Source of the DNA: Roseiarcus sp963832305
Lineage (GTDB): Bacteria; Pseudomonadota; Alphaproteobacteria; Rhizobiales; Beijerinckiaceae
Length of the DNA stretch: 64,000 bases
Assembly: GCA_963832305.1 (NCBI GenBank)
Contig: CAWHTU010000017.1
Span: 62,001-126,000 of the forward strand
Direction: 5' to 3'
Shown here: positions 36,830 to 51,501 of the stretch, one piece after another
How the letters are laid out: the number at the start of each line of letters is the position of its first letter
Numbering within the stretch: the first letter of the stretch is position 1
Made by a program: the position numbers and the translations under genes
Notes under the pieces: model-generated
Database searches by the model: none
Told to the model about the DNA's origin: nothing
Seen by the model: only the letters and a program-made list of their open reading frames with translations

Positions 36830-38290
36830 ATGAATTCATCTTGGGTCGCCAAATGGCGGGGAGTGAAGGTCTTTGTTCTTGGCGATGTGATGCTCGACAA
36901 GTTTGTGTATGGGCGTGTCGAGCGCATTTCACCCGAAGCGCCAATTCCAGTCCTTCATCATCAATCTGAAAAGGTTATGCTCGGCGGGGCGGCCAACGTG
37001 GCGCGCAACATTATTGCGCTGGGCGGCGAGGTTCTGCTGGTCGGGGCGCTCGGGGACGACGAGGCCGGGGATCTTGTTGCCGGTCCGCTCGTCGCGGAGG
37101 ATCGGATCGAGGGCCGCTTTGTCCGGGAACCTCATCATCCGACCACTACGAAGGTGCGCTATGTGTCGGGGGGGCAGCAGATCATGCGCCTCGACATTGA
37201 GCGCCGTTTCAGCCTCGACGCTCGAATGATTCAGACGATTTGCGACTGGCTTACTGATGCCGAGGGAGCCATTTCCGCCATCGTTCTCTCGGACTACGAC
37301 AAAGGCGTCCTTGTGCCAGCCCTCATTCAGCGAGTCATCGCGATCGCGAAGGCGCGACGCATCCCTGTCGTGGTCGATCCGAAATCGCGGGACATTTCGC
37401 GTTACGAGGGCGCGACCGTTCTCACACCCAACACCGCCGAAGCAGCGATGATCGTCGGCGTCGAATGCGCAGACGACGACCGCGCGGAAAAAGCCGTGAA
37501 GATCTTTCGCGAGCGGGCCAAGGTCGACGCGGTCGTTCTGACCCGCGGAGCGGACGGTATGACGATCTTCGATCCGACCGAAGAGGGCGCCGTCACCCAC
37601 GTCCCGACCGTTGCGTCGCAGGTGTTTGATGTTTCCGGCGCAGGCGACACGGTCGTGGCCACGATCGCATTGGCGCTGGCTTGCGGCGCCTCGGTGACGA
37701 CCGCCGCCAGGATTGGCAATACCGCGGCCGGAATCTGCGTCAGCAAGCGCGGCACCGCGGTGGTGCACGCGGAGGAACTCTCGGCCGCTCTAGGAGGCGT
37801 CAAGACGGGAATCGATCCGAAGATCGTCAGTAACGGCGCCGCATCTGCGATTGTCGCTGCTTGGAAAGCCAAAGGGCTTAGAGTGGGACTGACAAACGGG
37901 TGCTTCGATCTTCTGCACCCGGGACATGTCGAACTCCTGAAGCGTTCGCGCGCCGCATGCGACCGCCTCGTGGTCGCTCTCAACACCGACGCCTCGGTTC
38001 GCCGACTGAAGGGCGAAACAAGGCCGGTGCAAAACGAGCACGCGCGATCCGTCGTAATGGCGGCGATCGACTGTGTGGACCTTGTGACTCTGTTTGACGA
38101 GGATACTCCGCTGCGACTCATCAATCTGCTCAAGCCCGACTACCTCATCAAGGGCGCTGACTATACGCTCGCAACCGTCGTCGGCGCCGATTTGGTCAGC
38201 GCCTATGGTGGGAAGGTCATTTTGGTCCCACTCGAACGGGGACACAGCACGTCTTCAATTATCGCGCGCGCCAGCGCCGGGGCGATCTGA
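36830..38290 (+). CDS. hldE: Bifunctional heptose-7-phosphate kinase / heptose-1-phosphate adenylyltransferase
   Basis: 486 residues. The N-terminal PfkB-type kinase (to about 320) has VFVLGDVMLDKFVYGRVERI, VLGDYDKG-like text (SDYDKGVL) and DVSGAGDTVVATIAL with the catalytic Asp. The C-terminal nucleotidyltransferase has TNGCFDLLHPGHVELL (HxGH), VALNTDASVRRLKG and GHSTSSII. It makes ADP-D-glycero-beta-D-manno-heptose for LPS, the substrate of HldD. gmhA and gmhB are not in this window. The fusion of both activities is the common proteobacterial form. Confidence 0.94.
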   Translation: MNSSWVAKWRGVKVFVLGDVMLDKFVYGRVERISPEAPIPVLHHQSEKVMLGGAANVARNIIALGGEVLLVGALGDDEAGDLVAGPLVAEDRIEGRFVREPHHPTTTKVRYVSGGQQIMRLDIERRFSLDARMIQTICDWLTDAEGAISAIVLSDYDKGVLVPALIQRVIAIAKARRIPVVVDPKSRDISRYEGATVLTPNTAEAAMIVGVECADDDRAEKAVKIFRERAKVDAVVLTRGADGMTIFDPTEEGAVTHVPTVASQVFDVSGAGDTVVATIALALACGASVTTAARIGNTAAGICVSKRGTAVVHAEELSAALGGVKTGIDPKIVSNGAASAIVAAWKAKGLRVGLTNGCFDLLHPGHVELLKRSRAACDRLVVALNTDASVRRLKGETRPVQNEHARSVVMAAIDCVDLVTLFDEDTPLRLINLLKPDYLIKGADYTLATVVGADLVSAYGGKVILVPLERGHSTSSIIARASAGAI

Positions 38291-38343
38291 TGCTGGTGGT
38301 CAAAGCGTTGAGTCGTTGATCCAGCCTAGGAGTTTCTTATCGA

Positions 38344-38661
38344 ATGCCCCGCCATCGCGATGACGCCCGAATCGGCCAGTCGGACGCTCAGGCTGCGGCG
38401 GGCAATTTCAGGTCCGAAATGGAACGCCAACTGCTCGAAATCCATGAAGCATTTGGCGCCTTCGTGGAGGACACGGAACGCCAAAGGCAGCAGGCAGAAG
38501 ACCGCCTCCGCGAGGCGGACGATCGATTGCGCGACATGAAAAATCAACTGCGCGAGGCTGCGGGGCAATTGCGGAGATTGCAAAAGACTCCGACAATGCG
38601 GTTCCTCAGATTTTTCAAGAGACTGAATCCGCTGCGATCGGCGCCGGATCGATTGCGGTGA
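38344..38661 (+). CDS. Small coiled-coil hypothetical protein
   Basis: 105 residues. AGGAG lies about 11 bases upstream of the ATG. Residues 25-80 form a charged coiled coil (EDTERQRQQAEDRLREADDR) and the C-terminus is basic (RFLRFFKRLNPLR). No known domain. It follows hldE by 53 bases in the same direction. Coiled-coil tails of this kind occur on several glycan-locus proteins here, but its role is unknown. Confidence 0.5.
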   Translation: MPRHRDDARIGQSDAQAAAGNFRSEMERQLLEIHEAFGAFVEDTERQRQQAEDRLREADDRLRDMKNQLREAAGQLRRLQKTPTMRFLRFFKRLNPLRSAPDRLR

Positions 38662-38688
38662 TGGCCACGCGGCGCCGGGGCCACAAGT

Positions 38689-39321
38689 TCATGCGCGATC
38701 ATCGATCGCCGCCAGCCGTTCCGCCTCGGCGAGATCGTCAACCGTGTTGACGTTGAAAAACGGGTCGAGCGGTTCGGCCGGCCATTCGACTCTCGCCAGC
38801 CGGAAGCGCGCGGTCCACTGGCTGACCTTGCGGAGGCCCTCGACTGCCAGCGCCCGGCGCAGCGCTTCGCGCGAGGCGACGCTCCACAGCCCGACGACTG
38901 GATGGGATCGGCGCTTAGAGGCCGCGACCGCGAGCTCGGCCTTCTCCGCGATCAAAGCTTGGCTGAGACGGGGGACGAGATCGCTCGGCAGAAAGGGGCA
39001 GTCCGCGGGAGCGCTGAGAATCCACGCCGAGTTCGGCTGGCTGGCCGCGGCCCAATCGAGCGCGGCGAGGATTCCTGCAAGCGGTCCCGGGAAGTCCTTT
39101 ACGCCGTCTGCGACAACGGGCAGCCCGAACGACGCGAAGCGCCGGGGATCGCCATTGGCGTTGATCGCCAGGCATTCGCATTGCGGCTCGAGCCGGGCGA
39201 CGACGCGGGCGAGGATCGTGCGGCCGCCGATTTCGCGCAAGGGCTTGTCGCCGCCGCCCATCCGTCGCGCGAGGCCGCCCGCAAGCACAACGCCTGGCGC
39301 GCCACGATCGTGAGCCGTCAT
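38689..39321 (-). CDS. mobA: Molybdenum cofactor guanylyltransferase
   Basis: 210 residues. It attaches GMP to molybdopterin to make the guanine dinucleotide cofactor. The GT-A-like N-terminus has VVLAGGLARRMGGGDKPL, then LAINANGDP, GPLAGILAALDWA and the metal site SAPADCPFLP. The rest is a normal MobA (HPVVGLWS, FFNVNTVDDLAEAERL). ATG start at 39321. It is convergent with the coiled-coil gene and divergent from the TusA-like gene. Confidence 0.92.
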   Translation of the reverse strand: MTAHDRGAPGVVLAGGLARRMGGGDKPLREIGGRTILARVVARLEPQCECLAINANGDPRRFASFGLPVVADGVKDFPGPLAGILAALDWAAASQPNSAWILSAPADCPFLPSDLVPRLSQALIAEKAELAVAASKRRSHPVVGLWSVASREALRRALAVEGLRKVSQWTARFRLARVEWPAEPLDPFFNVNTVDDLAEAERLAAIDDRA

Positions 39322-39434
39322 GGCCGAGATCTCGACGGGCCGATTCGTTTTCGACGTAGGCCGAGTTCGGGCTTGATCATGGCTGACTCGATATCGGGGG
39401 TGGCCGGCGGGATAAGGGGCCGATCGCTTCTACC

Positions 39435-39758
39435 ATGCCCGCAACTGCGGCTGATCCTACAGCGATTGACGCTGCCCAAACCGGCGGCGCATGCTGCGGC
39501 ATGACCGTCATCAAACTCAATCTCGCGGGGCTGAAATGCCCCCTTCCCGCACTCAAGACGCGAAAGGCCCTGAAATCGCTCGCTCCGGGCGATCGACTGG
39601 AAGTGCGGTGCACCGACCCGCTTGCGGCGATCGACATTCCCCATCTGGTCAAAACGACCGGCGACCGGTTGGAGGGCGTCGAACGTGGCGACTGCGATAT
39701 CGTCTTCCTGATTGAAAAATCCACTTCCTCAAGTGAGTCAATGCCGCGGCCTTCTTGA
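39435..39758 (+). CDS. TusA family sulfurtransferase-like protein
   Basis: 107 residues, or 85 from the in-frame ATG at 39501. The conserved KLNLAGLKCPLPALKTRKAL holds the Cys-Pro-x-Pro motif with the sulfur-relay cysteine. GDRLEVRCTDPLAAIDIPHLVK completes the two-layer fold. TusA proteins pass sulfur for tRNA thiolation or molybdopterin work. Here it lies next to mobA, divergently, which would fit a molybdenum link. The exact start is uncertain. Confidence 0.78.
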   Translation: MPATAADPTAIDAAQTGGACCGMTVIKLNLAGLKCPLPALKTRKALKSLAPGDRLEVRCTDPLAAIDIPHLVKTTGDRLEGVERGDCDIVFLIEKSTSSSESMPRPS

Positions 39759-39852
39759 TCGTTCGCCGCGGTGAGCGGGGGTCGTCGGCACGAACCAGCC
39801 ACGAGCCAAGGAAACCCAAACAGATTGACCGGACTAATCAAGCCCTGTGCGG

Positions 39853-40461
39853 CTAAAGCGCAGGCGGCCAAAGCTTCGCGAACGAATGGCTGTCGCCGGT
39901 CACCGGATCCGCGAACGGAAATGGCAGATGCGCCATGCGCTCCTCCGCTTCAGGGGTCGGGGCCTTGCGGCAAATGTCCCAACGCTGATCAGGCGGATAG
40001 GCGCCGACGACCAGAAAGTCGTCGCTCGCGTCAAGCCGGCAATGCCCGGTTCCAACCGGCAAAACAGCAACGTCGCCCGCTTCGACGATCACCTCGCGCC
40101 CCTTTGGGCCTCCAAGCATGAGGCGCGCGCGGCCCGCGGCAAAGCCAAGAACCTCATGCGCGGTCGAATGGTAGTGGTGAAAGTCGTAGACGCCGTTGCG
40201 CCACTGAGGTGGCCATCCGTTGCGTGTGAAGGCGGCTTCGAGCAGCGCGGCGGGATCCTCGCCGACGAGCGTGATCGCGTTCTTGTAGAAGAGCACGGGA
40301 AGGCGCGGATTGTTCGGGACCCATTCGCTCCGTCGAAGAGTAAAGCTTTGCAGCGCGACCTCGCCCGTCGCCCTCGAAGCGCCGGCGCCAATGGGCGCAG
40401 CTCCGGCGTTCCCAGGTCCAAGCGCGTAAGGCCTGACGAAGCCCCGGCGGTCGAACATCAA
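39853..40461 (-). CDS. YjlB-like cupin protein
   Basis: 202 residues. The cupin core is YDFHHYHSTAHEVLGFAAGR with the metal His residues, followed by GDVAVLPVGTGHCRL. It carries the N-terminal EWVPNNPRLPVLFYK block and C-terminal LPFPFADPVTG, as in the YjlB subfamily of single-domain cupins. Function is unknown. The start at ATG 40461 may be one codon shorter. It stands alone between the TusA-like gene and the aldo/keto reductase. Confidence 0.75.
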   Translation of the reverse strand: MMFDRRGFVRPYALGPGNAGAAPIGAGASRATGEVALQSFTLRRSEWVPNNPRLPVLFYKNAITLVGEDPAALLEAAFTRNGWPPQWRNGVYDFHHYHSTAHEVLGFAAGRARLMLGGPKGREVIVEAGDVAVLPVGTGHCRLDASDDFLVVGAYPPDQRWDICRKAPTPEAEERMAHLPFPFADPVTGDSHSFAKLWPPAL

Positions 40462-40608
40462 AACACTGCCTCATTGGGCGGCTCGTGCTTCGCACGACCG
40501 CCCCGCGTCGATACATCGGCTGAAAAAGAGGCGAAACGTCGATCAAATGTAGGAGGGTTGATGACGACGGCCTCTGAGGTTCGAGAACAAGCAGCCGCGC
40601 CTCGCCGC

Positions 40609-41433
40609 TCAAAAACTCGCGGTCGCCGGGTCGGGACCGATCCGGCCGCCGGGCGAATCAAGCGCATCGATGCGCCGCAAGTCATCCTCGTCGAGTCGGA
40701 AGCCAAGCGCGCCAATATTCTCCTTCAGGCGCTCGAGACGCACCGATTTCGGAATGGCGATGAGACCGCTGTCGAGATGCCAGCGGATGACGACCTGCGC
40801 CGGAGTCTTCTGGTGCTTGCGGGCGATGTCGACGATTGCGGCCTCGCCCAGCGAGGCGCCCCGGCCGAGCGGGCTCCAGGACTTCGTCTTGATTCCGTGA
40901 TGGTCGTGGAAAACGCGCAGAACCTTCTGCTGGAACCGCGGGTGAAGCTCGATCTGATTGACGGTGGGCGCAACCCCGGTTTCGGCGATGATCCGCTCGA
41001 TATGTTCACGTGTGAAATTCGAGACCCCGATCGAGCGGACCCGCCCATCCTTTAGCAGGCGGATGAATGCTTTCCAGCTTTCCACGTAGCGGTTGACACG
41101 GGGCCGCGGCCAATGAATCAAGTATAGATCGAGCGTATCGCGGCCAAGCCTTCTCATGCTGGCGTCAAAAGCGCGCAGCGCTTCGTCGAAACCGTGATCC
41201 GAATTGCCGAGTTTCGTCGTCACGAAGACGTCGGTTCGGCCGGAGAGGGCTTTGCCGACTCCCTCCTCGTTTCGATACATCGCCGCCGTGTCGATCAGGC
41301 GATAGCCTTCGTCGACCGCCATTCTCACGATTCGCTGGGTCGCCTCGGGCGGTGCCTGAAAAACCCCGAGCCCGAACTGCGGCATTGTCGCACCGTCGTT
41401 GAGAGAGACTTCAGGTTGGGCAGGGCTGGTCAT
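40609..41433 (-). CDS. Aldo/keto reductase (2,5-diketo-gluconate reductase type)
   Basis: 274 residues from the ATG at 41433, with AAGGA upstream. The catalytic tetrad is in place: Asp in GYRLIDTAAMY with its Tyr, Lys in FVTTKL, and His in DLYLIHWP. VGVSNF-type text (SIGVSNFTREHIE) and the NADPH-binding IAIPKSV end are present. It reduces carbonyl substrates with NADPH in the cytoplasm. The preferred substrate cannot be read from sequence. Confidence 0.88.
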   Translation of the reverse strand: MTSPAQPEVSLNDGATMPQFGLGVFQAPPEATQRIVRMAVDEGYRLIDTAAMYRNEEGVGKALSGRTDVFVTTKLGNSDHGFDEALRAFDASMRRLGRDTLDLYLIHWPRPRVNRYVESWKAFIRLLKDGRVRSIGVSNFTREHIERIIAETGVAPTVNQIELHPRFQQKVLRVFHDHHGIKTKSWSPLGRGASLGEAAIVDIARKHQKTPAQVVIRWHLDSGLIAIPKSVRLERLKENIGALGFRLDEDDLRRIDALDSPGGRIGPDPATASF

Positions 41434-41505
41434 CGCGCCTTCCTTATTGCTGCTCCTCAAGCCTTGGACCCGGCCAACCCTCAAAGCGCGCCGAACGGGT
41501 GCTAG

Positions 41506-46001
<4,496 letters not shown>

Positions 46002-46363
46002 GCGCTGGTCTTTGGCGTTGCCCGGTCGGGCCATTTGGGTTTTCTTGGACGCCAGCCCTACGGGCCGAAGACCCCCGCTCCGGGGAGTTGGATTGTCTTG
46101 GACTTCCTTGGATTCTCTCGTCCGAATCCGGACTTTTCAGTGGGTTGCGCGGCATTTACGCGGAGAACGATTTTCTCGGCGCTTTCCGCGTCGCGCGAGG
46201 GGCGCCGGCGCGGCGGCGCGCGGTCCTGGCGTAAGACAAGGGCGGGATTGTTCATGGCGGCAGCTTAACCTGCGTTCTGTTTTTCCGCAAGAGAATGTCG
46301 CGCGAGCGGTTCCCCTTCGAGTCGCTTGGTTGGACAAAGACTACCCGAGAGAATTTGAACACA
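46002..46363. other. Intergenic, no supported gene
   Basis: About 360 bases between the helicase end and the convergent fucosyltransferase-like gene. It shows GC-rich palindromic text (GCGCCGGCGCGGCGGCGCGCG near 46200-46222) and an AT-richer right end. No convincing gene or standard terminator. It marks the boundary of the second glycan locus. Confidence 0.4.
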
Positions 46364-47384
46364 TCAGCACCAACTCGCGGTAGTCAGCCTCCGTACATAA
46401 TCGCGCGTTAGAATACTCAACGGCGTGCTTTTAATATTGATATTGACCGATCTTAATTCTGGTCTCGCAAGCATAACCGTCCGGGCGACCCCAGATCCAT
46501 TGTGAATAAGGTAGTCACTCTTGCATAGCAGTAAGAAGTCTCCAACCACCTCTTCTCCATTTTTTGCCGCGACGTCAGAGTTAGCCGTAACGTACGCGGG
46601 CATTGTCCATCCCTTTGAGTCGACAACTTCAATCGCGCCGTCTTGTTTTCGACGAATAAAATCGCTCGAATAGACAAGATCACCGTATCTTGACTTAAAA
46701 AAATCTACAACTAAGTCTTCATCCGTCGCCAGGAATACCCTGCAATTTTTGTTTTTGCCCAATATACGGTCGATTTCTTGTACGTAATTCGACAATACCA
46801 AGGAACCTACGCGGACGCCCGCTCGGTCATTGAGAGCATCTGTTCCTCGCGCATGGACCCCGATGACGAATCGCCCTTCAAGCTCTCTGCGAAACGTTTC
46901 GTCGGCCTGAGCCCGGATATATTCGCGCGGCCTCACGAATTCTCTGATGACTGGGGCTGCCCTACGTCGGCTGCGGCCGGACGGATCGAGGCGGCCATAC
47001 GCGATCTTGAGGGTCTGTTTCCTCAGATCGGGATGGTCGCCAAAATTTGAGCTGGCGATCGATCCAGAGGCAAGCATGCGCCAGCGCTCGACGAACTCGA
47101 GCGGACGTTCGGTAATCTCCTGCTTGAAGGATGGAGGAATCATCGTCCGTCCCGTGACCTGGAATCAACGGCTCAAAATAGTATTCCCATGCGGTATCCC
47201 GGCCGGCGTATCCCTCCGGTCGCCAATAAACACAACCGGCTCCGAAATGGACAATAGGAACACGACGCTCAGCCAATGCCCACGGAATGTGGGAAACAAC
47301 CTGCTGTACCAGCGAGAAAAGCCCGACCCATCGTTCGCAAATTATATGTAGTCGCGCAACGTCCATGCTCGGATTTGCACTCAT
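46364..47384 (-). pseudogene. Fucosyltransferase-like (NodZ/FUT8-type) glycosyltransferase, one frameshift
   Basis: About 339 residues if repaired. The first frame from ATG 47384 gives ICERWVGLFSLVQQVVSHI, VPIVHFGAGCVYWRPEGY and EYYFEPLIPGHG. Near 47143-47152 one surplus base must be removed to continue with MIPPSFKQEITERPLEFVERW. The second half has FVIGVHARGTDALNDRAG, which matches the Val-His-x-Arg-x-Thr-Asp acceptor/donor motif of alpha-1,6-fucosyltransferases, then IFLATDE-like VFLATDEDLVVDFF and SDYLIHNGSGVARTVML. The gene is lower in GC than its neighbours. It probably adds fucose or a like sugar to a surface glycan. Confidence 0.6.
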
Positions 47385-47572
47385 GGACTGGCTAGGCAGT
47401 TGGGTGTCCGAGAATTTATGCGGTCGGTCCGCTCCCCCGTTCTGGACAGGCAGATCGGGATATTTGCCAGAAGAGTTCACCTATGGTCCTTTTTTCTGCG
47501 CCAGCGTGCACTGAACTATAGCAAATCTCTGACTGCTCGCCAAAAGTGTAAGACTTAGCCAAAATTTTTGTC

Positions 47573-48562
47573 TCACCCTCCCTGAGGAGGCGCTCGGTGG
47601 CCATAGAGTGATATGTCGGGCACGCCGTCCCTTCTGATGAGCCCGCTGTTGAGATTGCCGATCGTTTTCCGGACTGAGGCGATCTTGCTGGCGTATGTCC
47701 TGTACACGTAGTCACGGTTTTTCAGATAGTTGGCCGATCTGCGACTCGCTGGAGTAAATCATCGTCCCTTGTCCGCCCACGTTCCTCTCGAACGGGGCTG
47801 AACTGTAGACGCCGACCTGGTAGCCCGGCCAGCCAGGCCCTCAGGCAGAAATCATAGTCAAGCCAAATTCCGGCTTCGCCGACGCCGCTGAAGCGCAGGT
47901 CAAACTGACCGAGTTCCTGGAAGACGCTGCGACGGAAGAAGATTGGACCGATGCCGACCAACTCTACGAACATGAACGGTTTGTCGATGGTGTCATCGGA
48001 GAACGGGATGTCGCGGGAACGGCTTGCCCGGGAAAGGCGGCGCGCCGAAATGCGCCAGGACGGGGTATCGCGGGTCGTCAAAATCAACCGCCCATCCATG
48101 CCAGGGTCCGACCACCGCCAATCGGGGATATTTCCGGAAGAGCGTCAGTGCATCCGAAGCCCAGGACGGATCCTCCGGCGGGATGTCGTCATCCTGCATC
48201 GCGCATATGAACTCGCCGGCTGCCAAATTCGCCGCCCGATTATAGGTGCGTATCTCGTGCAGATCGTTTGTCTGGATCAGGAAATCATTGGGACGGGTCA
48301 AATACTTACGCCATTCGACCTCTGATCCGTCCACGGAGCCGTCCTCGCACACGATGATCTCGTCGGCGCAGGTGGCCCGAACCCGCCCCATGATCGAGGG
48401 AATGTTCTTTCGATGATTAAACGATTGAATCAAAATCGATAAGGACGGCGTATCGGTGTATCGGTAGGGAAGCTTCGATCGCTCGAGCTTGCGTTTCTTC
48501 ACGCGAACGACCAGACGCTTTTCGCGACTCAATAAATTGAGGACATGAGGCTTTACATTCAT
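47573..48562 (-). pseudogene. Family 2 glycosyltransferase, three frameshifts
   Basis: About 329 residues if repaired. ATG 48562 gives a basic N-terminus, LSILIQSFNHRKNIPSIMG, IIVCEDGSVDGSE and the DxD-containing FICAMQDDDIPPED. One surplus base at about 48015 switches to FRDIPFSDDTIDKPFMFVEL and IFFRRSVFQELGQFDL. A second at about 47825 (GGG on the coding strand) gives AGYQVGVYSSAPFERNVGGQ. A third at about 47735 gives QIANYLKNRDYVYRTYASK, ending at the stop at 47573. Every repair is removal of one base in a short homopolymer. It starts four bases after the composite gene ends, so it is probably in one operon with it. Confidence 0.65.
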
Positions 48563-48566
48563 GAAC

Positions 48567-51494
48567 TCAGTATCCGTTCAGCCTTCTGACTGCTCGCTGC
48601 GTGTGCGTTATCGAGCTCGCAGCCCGCCTGACCCAGCTACGACATTGCCGCTGGCGTTCATAGAATCCTTCCGGGGAGGCCTGCGGCCCTTGGAAGGTCA
48701 AAGCTGGCCGCAACAGCCCCTTGTATTCTCCGATCTTGGCGCGAAGCCTCCCTCGACGGCGATGCGACCAGAAAGAAAGCGCGCGTTGCACGCGCAGCAT
48801 GATGATCCTTCGTTTCACGTGCCGTCGCATGGGCCGTCTGAGACGCGACTTGATTTTCACTGCCTCGTCGCGCTCAATCTCCGCCGCCCGCAGCCGGTTC
48901 GCGACGTCGTCACGTTCACTCTCCACCGCCCGCAAACGGTTCGCGACGTCGTCACGCTCGCTCTCAACCGACCCCAGCCGGTAGCTTGCTTCCACAAGCT
49001 CAATGATCCGCGAACTCTCCCCTTTCGGCAGTATGATCGATGTGTTCTCAAGCTTGCTTCGAATCGATTGGTAGTTTCTTGCCCATTCCTTTTCAGAATG
49101 GATCGATCTGGAGCTTTCGTCATGTGTCCACCAGCGATAAACGCCCGTGATTTCGGGCGAGTCGGCGACGCCGCACAGGGCTGCCGCCTGAAGCAGAAAA
49201 TCCCAATCCTCACAGGTCGAGAGGCGTTCGTCGAATCGCAATCCCAAATCGTGATAGGCTTCGCGCGGAAACGCCAGACAGATCGGCGGGCTGAAGATTA
49301 ACGAGGAAGTGTTCGAGAAAGTCGATAACTGGAGGGAAACGGCCTCGCCAGCTCTCCGGTTGCCCGCAGCCCACGTTTTCCCGAGATCTCGACATTGACC
49401 GAGTCCTGCCGCACGCATGCGGTTCTCAACACGCGACCGCGATGGCTTCGGGCGAGATTGCTGAACTCGGCCACCCAATGGCCCATCGGAATGTCGTCGT
49501 CATCCAGTATCGCGATGTATTCGCCGCGAGCATGCTGGAAGCCGACATTCAGCGGACGCGTCCGATCGCCCTCTTCGACATGCAGAAGTGTAATCTTGCC
49601 GCGCAGGCTCTCGGTCATGTCGTCGATGACCGCCGCACGGCGACGAGGCTCGGCGCGGATCCAGCTTGTGCGCAACGATCAGGGCCTCGAAGTCATCGTT
49701 GCTCTGTCCGCTCAGGCAGACAAGAGTCTCGACGAGGGTATGCAGGCGGCGACCTTGCGTCCTGATCACCGCGGTGAGAAACGGCCGCTCGAGCGCCGCG
49801 TCGTCCCCTGGGCGAACGGCCGTGCCTTTGGGGCCGGGCGCGCAGAGCCAGACGAACTGCCGAACGATCGCGGCTGGATTGGCGCGCCTCGCGCTGTCAA
49901 CCAGCAGGCCGGCCAACGACAATCCCGGTCTGAGGAGCGGGTGCTGAAACTGGTCGCTTTCCGCCACCACGTCGTCGCGGTCGACTGACATGGAGGCCGG
50001 CGTCGCCCAGCAAGCGCGTCAGGCGCTCATGGTCGATTGGCCGCGTCATGCTCTCCTTCGGCCCAGGCTCTGCGTTGCGATCCATCCGCCCGAAGACAAG
50101 CTCTGCGCCGGCATCGAGATTGGCATGGTTTGATGCGCTGATCGCCACGAAGGCGCGCTTCGCGTGCGCAAGATCGGCAAGGGCCTCGAGGATCGCCTCG
50201 ATATTGGCTAGGCGCTCGATCTGGTCGAGCAGCGTGATCGAGGCGACGTTTCGGCCGCCGACGATCTCATCCAGTCGTTCGGCAAATGGCTCGTTCGGGC
50301 CGATATGATGGAACTCGTACCCGTCCTCAGCGACGGGCGACTGATCGGTCCGCGTGCAAGCCGACGCCGACATAGACGCCTCCGATCGCCTCGCCGCATT
50401 GCGTCGGCATGCGCCTGAGATGGAGCTCCGATATCGAGGCTGCAGGTCGTCGGGGCTGCACGCCGCCTGCCGTCTTTTGAGCAGCCCGAGAACCCGGCGC
50501 AGGACTTCGGTCTTCGGGTCCTGAATGCTCTCCGCCCGTTGAGGAACGGTGGCTCATAGCGGGTATCTGTGGCGGGCATATTCCGTGCCGACGAAAAGAC
50601 CGACGCTGTGAGCGTCGTCCAGCTGGATCGGAAGGCCGCCCTCCTCTCTTCTTTTTCGTGAACACGCGGGCGGCTCGCACCATGTCTTCGTCGCCGCTTG
50701 ACGAAAAATAGCCGATCAACTCGCTCGGTGATATCCGAACGAGACCACTTGTAGCTCAGAAAGAGCGCCGCCTCGGCCGAATAATAGCGCTCAGCAGCCG
50801 ATGGCAGCCATCTGCCTTCTTGGGTCAGCCTCTTGTCATGAAAGGCCACCGCGGCAGGTTGGAAGATGACCTTCAGGCCGTTCAGCCGCACCCGCCAGGA
50901 GAAGTCCACGTCATCGCAGTAAAGAAAAAAGCTCTCGGCGTCGAAACCGTTGAGCTCCCTGAAGAGAGCAGCCGGGATCATCGTGCAGGCCGTTGTCGCC
51001 CACCCCGTCTCCCCCGTCTGAGGGTCGTAGTCCTTCGGGTGCTCGATCGGCAGCTGCTTGGCCTCCACCATGCCCACCCCGGGCGTTTCGAGCTCGGTCA
51101 GCATGATTTCAATCAGGCGGGGCGCTACGATGACGTCCGGATTCTGGATCAGGAAAATATCGGCGCCGTTCGACTTCGACAATTCGTTGTGACCTCTCGC
51201 CGAGCCGAGGTTTCCGCCGAAGAATGTGTATTCGATGTTGACCGAAGGATAGCGTCGGCGGAGGGATTCGAGCGCCTGCGCGCTGAGACAAGGACGAAGC
51301 GAGCTGTCCCCATAATGGATCGTGACGGCGGGGCAGATCTTCGCGGCGAGTTCGGCGGAACGGGCGAGCGCGGCGACCGCGCGTTCGATCGCCCGGGGTT
51401 CGCTATTGTACAGGACCGACTGAACGCCAATTGTGCATCGCTTTCCGCCAAAGACCCTGAAGCTCTCCGGAATTCCATTCGTCGTTCTCGGCAT
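48567..51494 (-). pseudogene. GT2-methyltransferase-GT2 composite glycosyltransferase, many frameshifts
   Basis: Reconstructed as one gene of about 970 residues. From ATG 51494: a family 2 transferase (IGVQSVLYNSEPRAIERAV, FFGGNLGSARGHNELSKSNG, IFLIQNPDVIV, FFLYCDDVDFSWRVRLNG). Next is a middle segment that looks like the end of a methyltransferase (EFHHIGPNEPFAERLDEI, VASITLLDQIERLANIE). Last comes a second transferase (FLTAVIRTQGRRLHTLVETL, YIAILDDDDIPMGHWVAEF, LAFPREAYHDLGLRFDE, CEDWDFLLQAA) with a coiled coil containing two SERDDVANRLRA repeats. About ten frame breaks lie between 49.29 and 50.73 kb. In all but one, removing a single base restores a continuous protein. Confidence 0.6.
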
Positions 51495-51501
51495 AGCGCC
51501 C

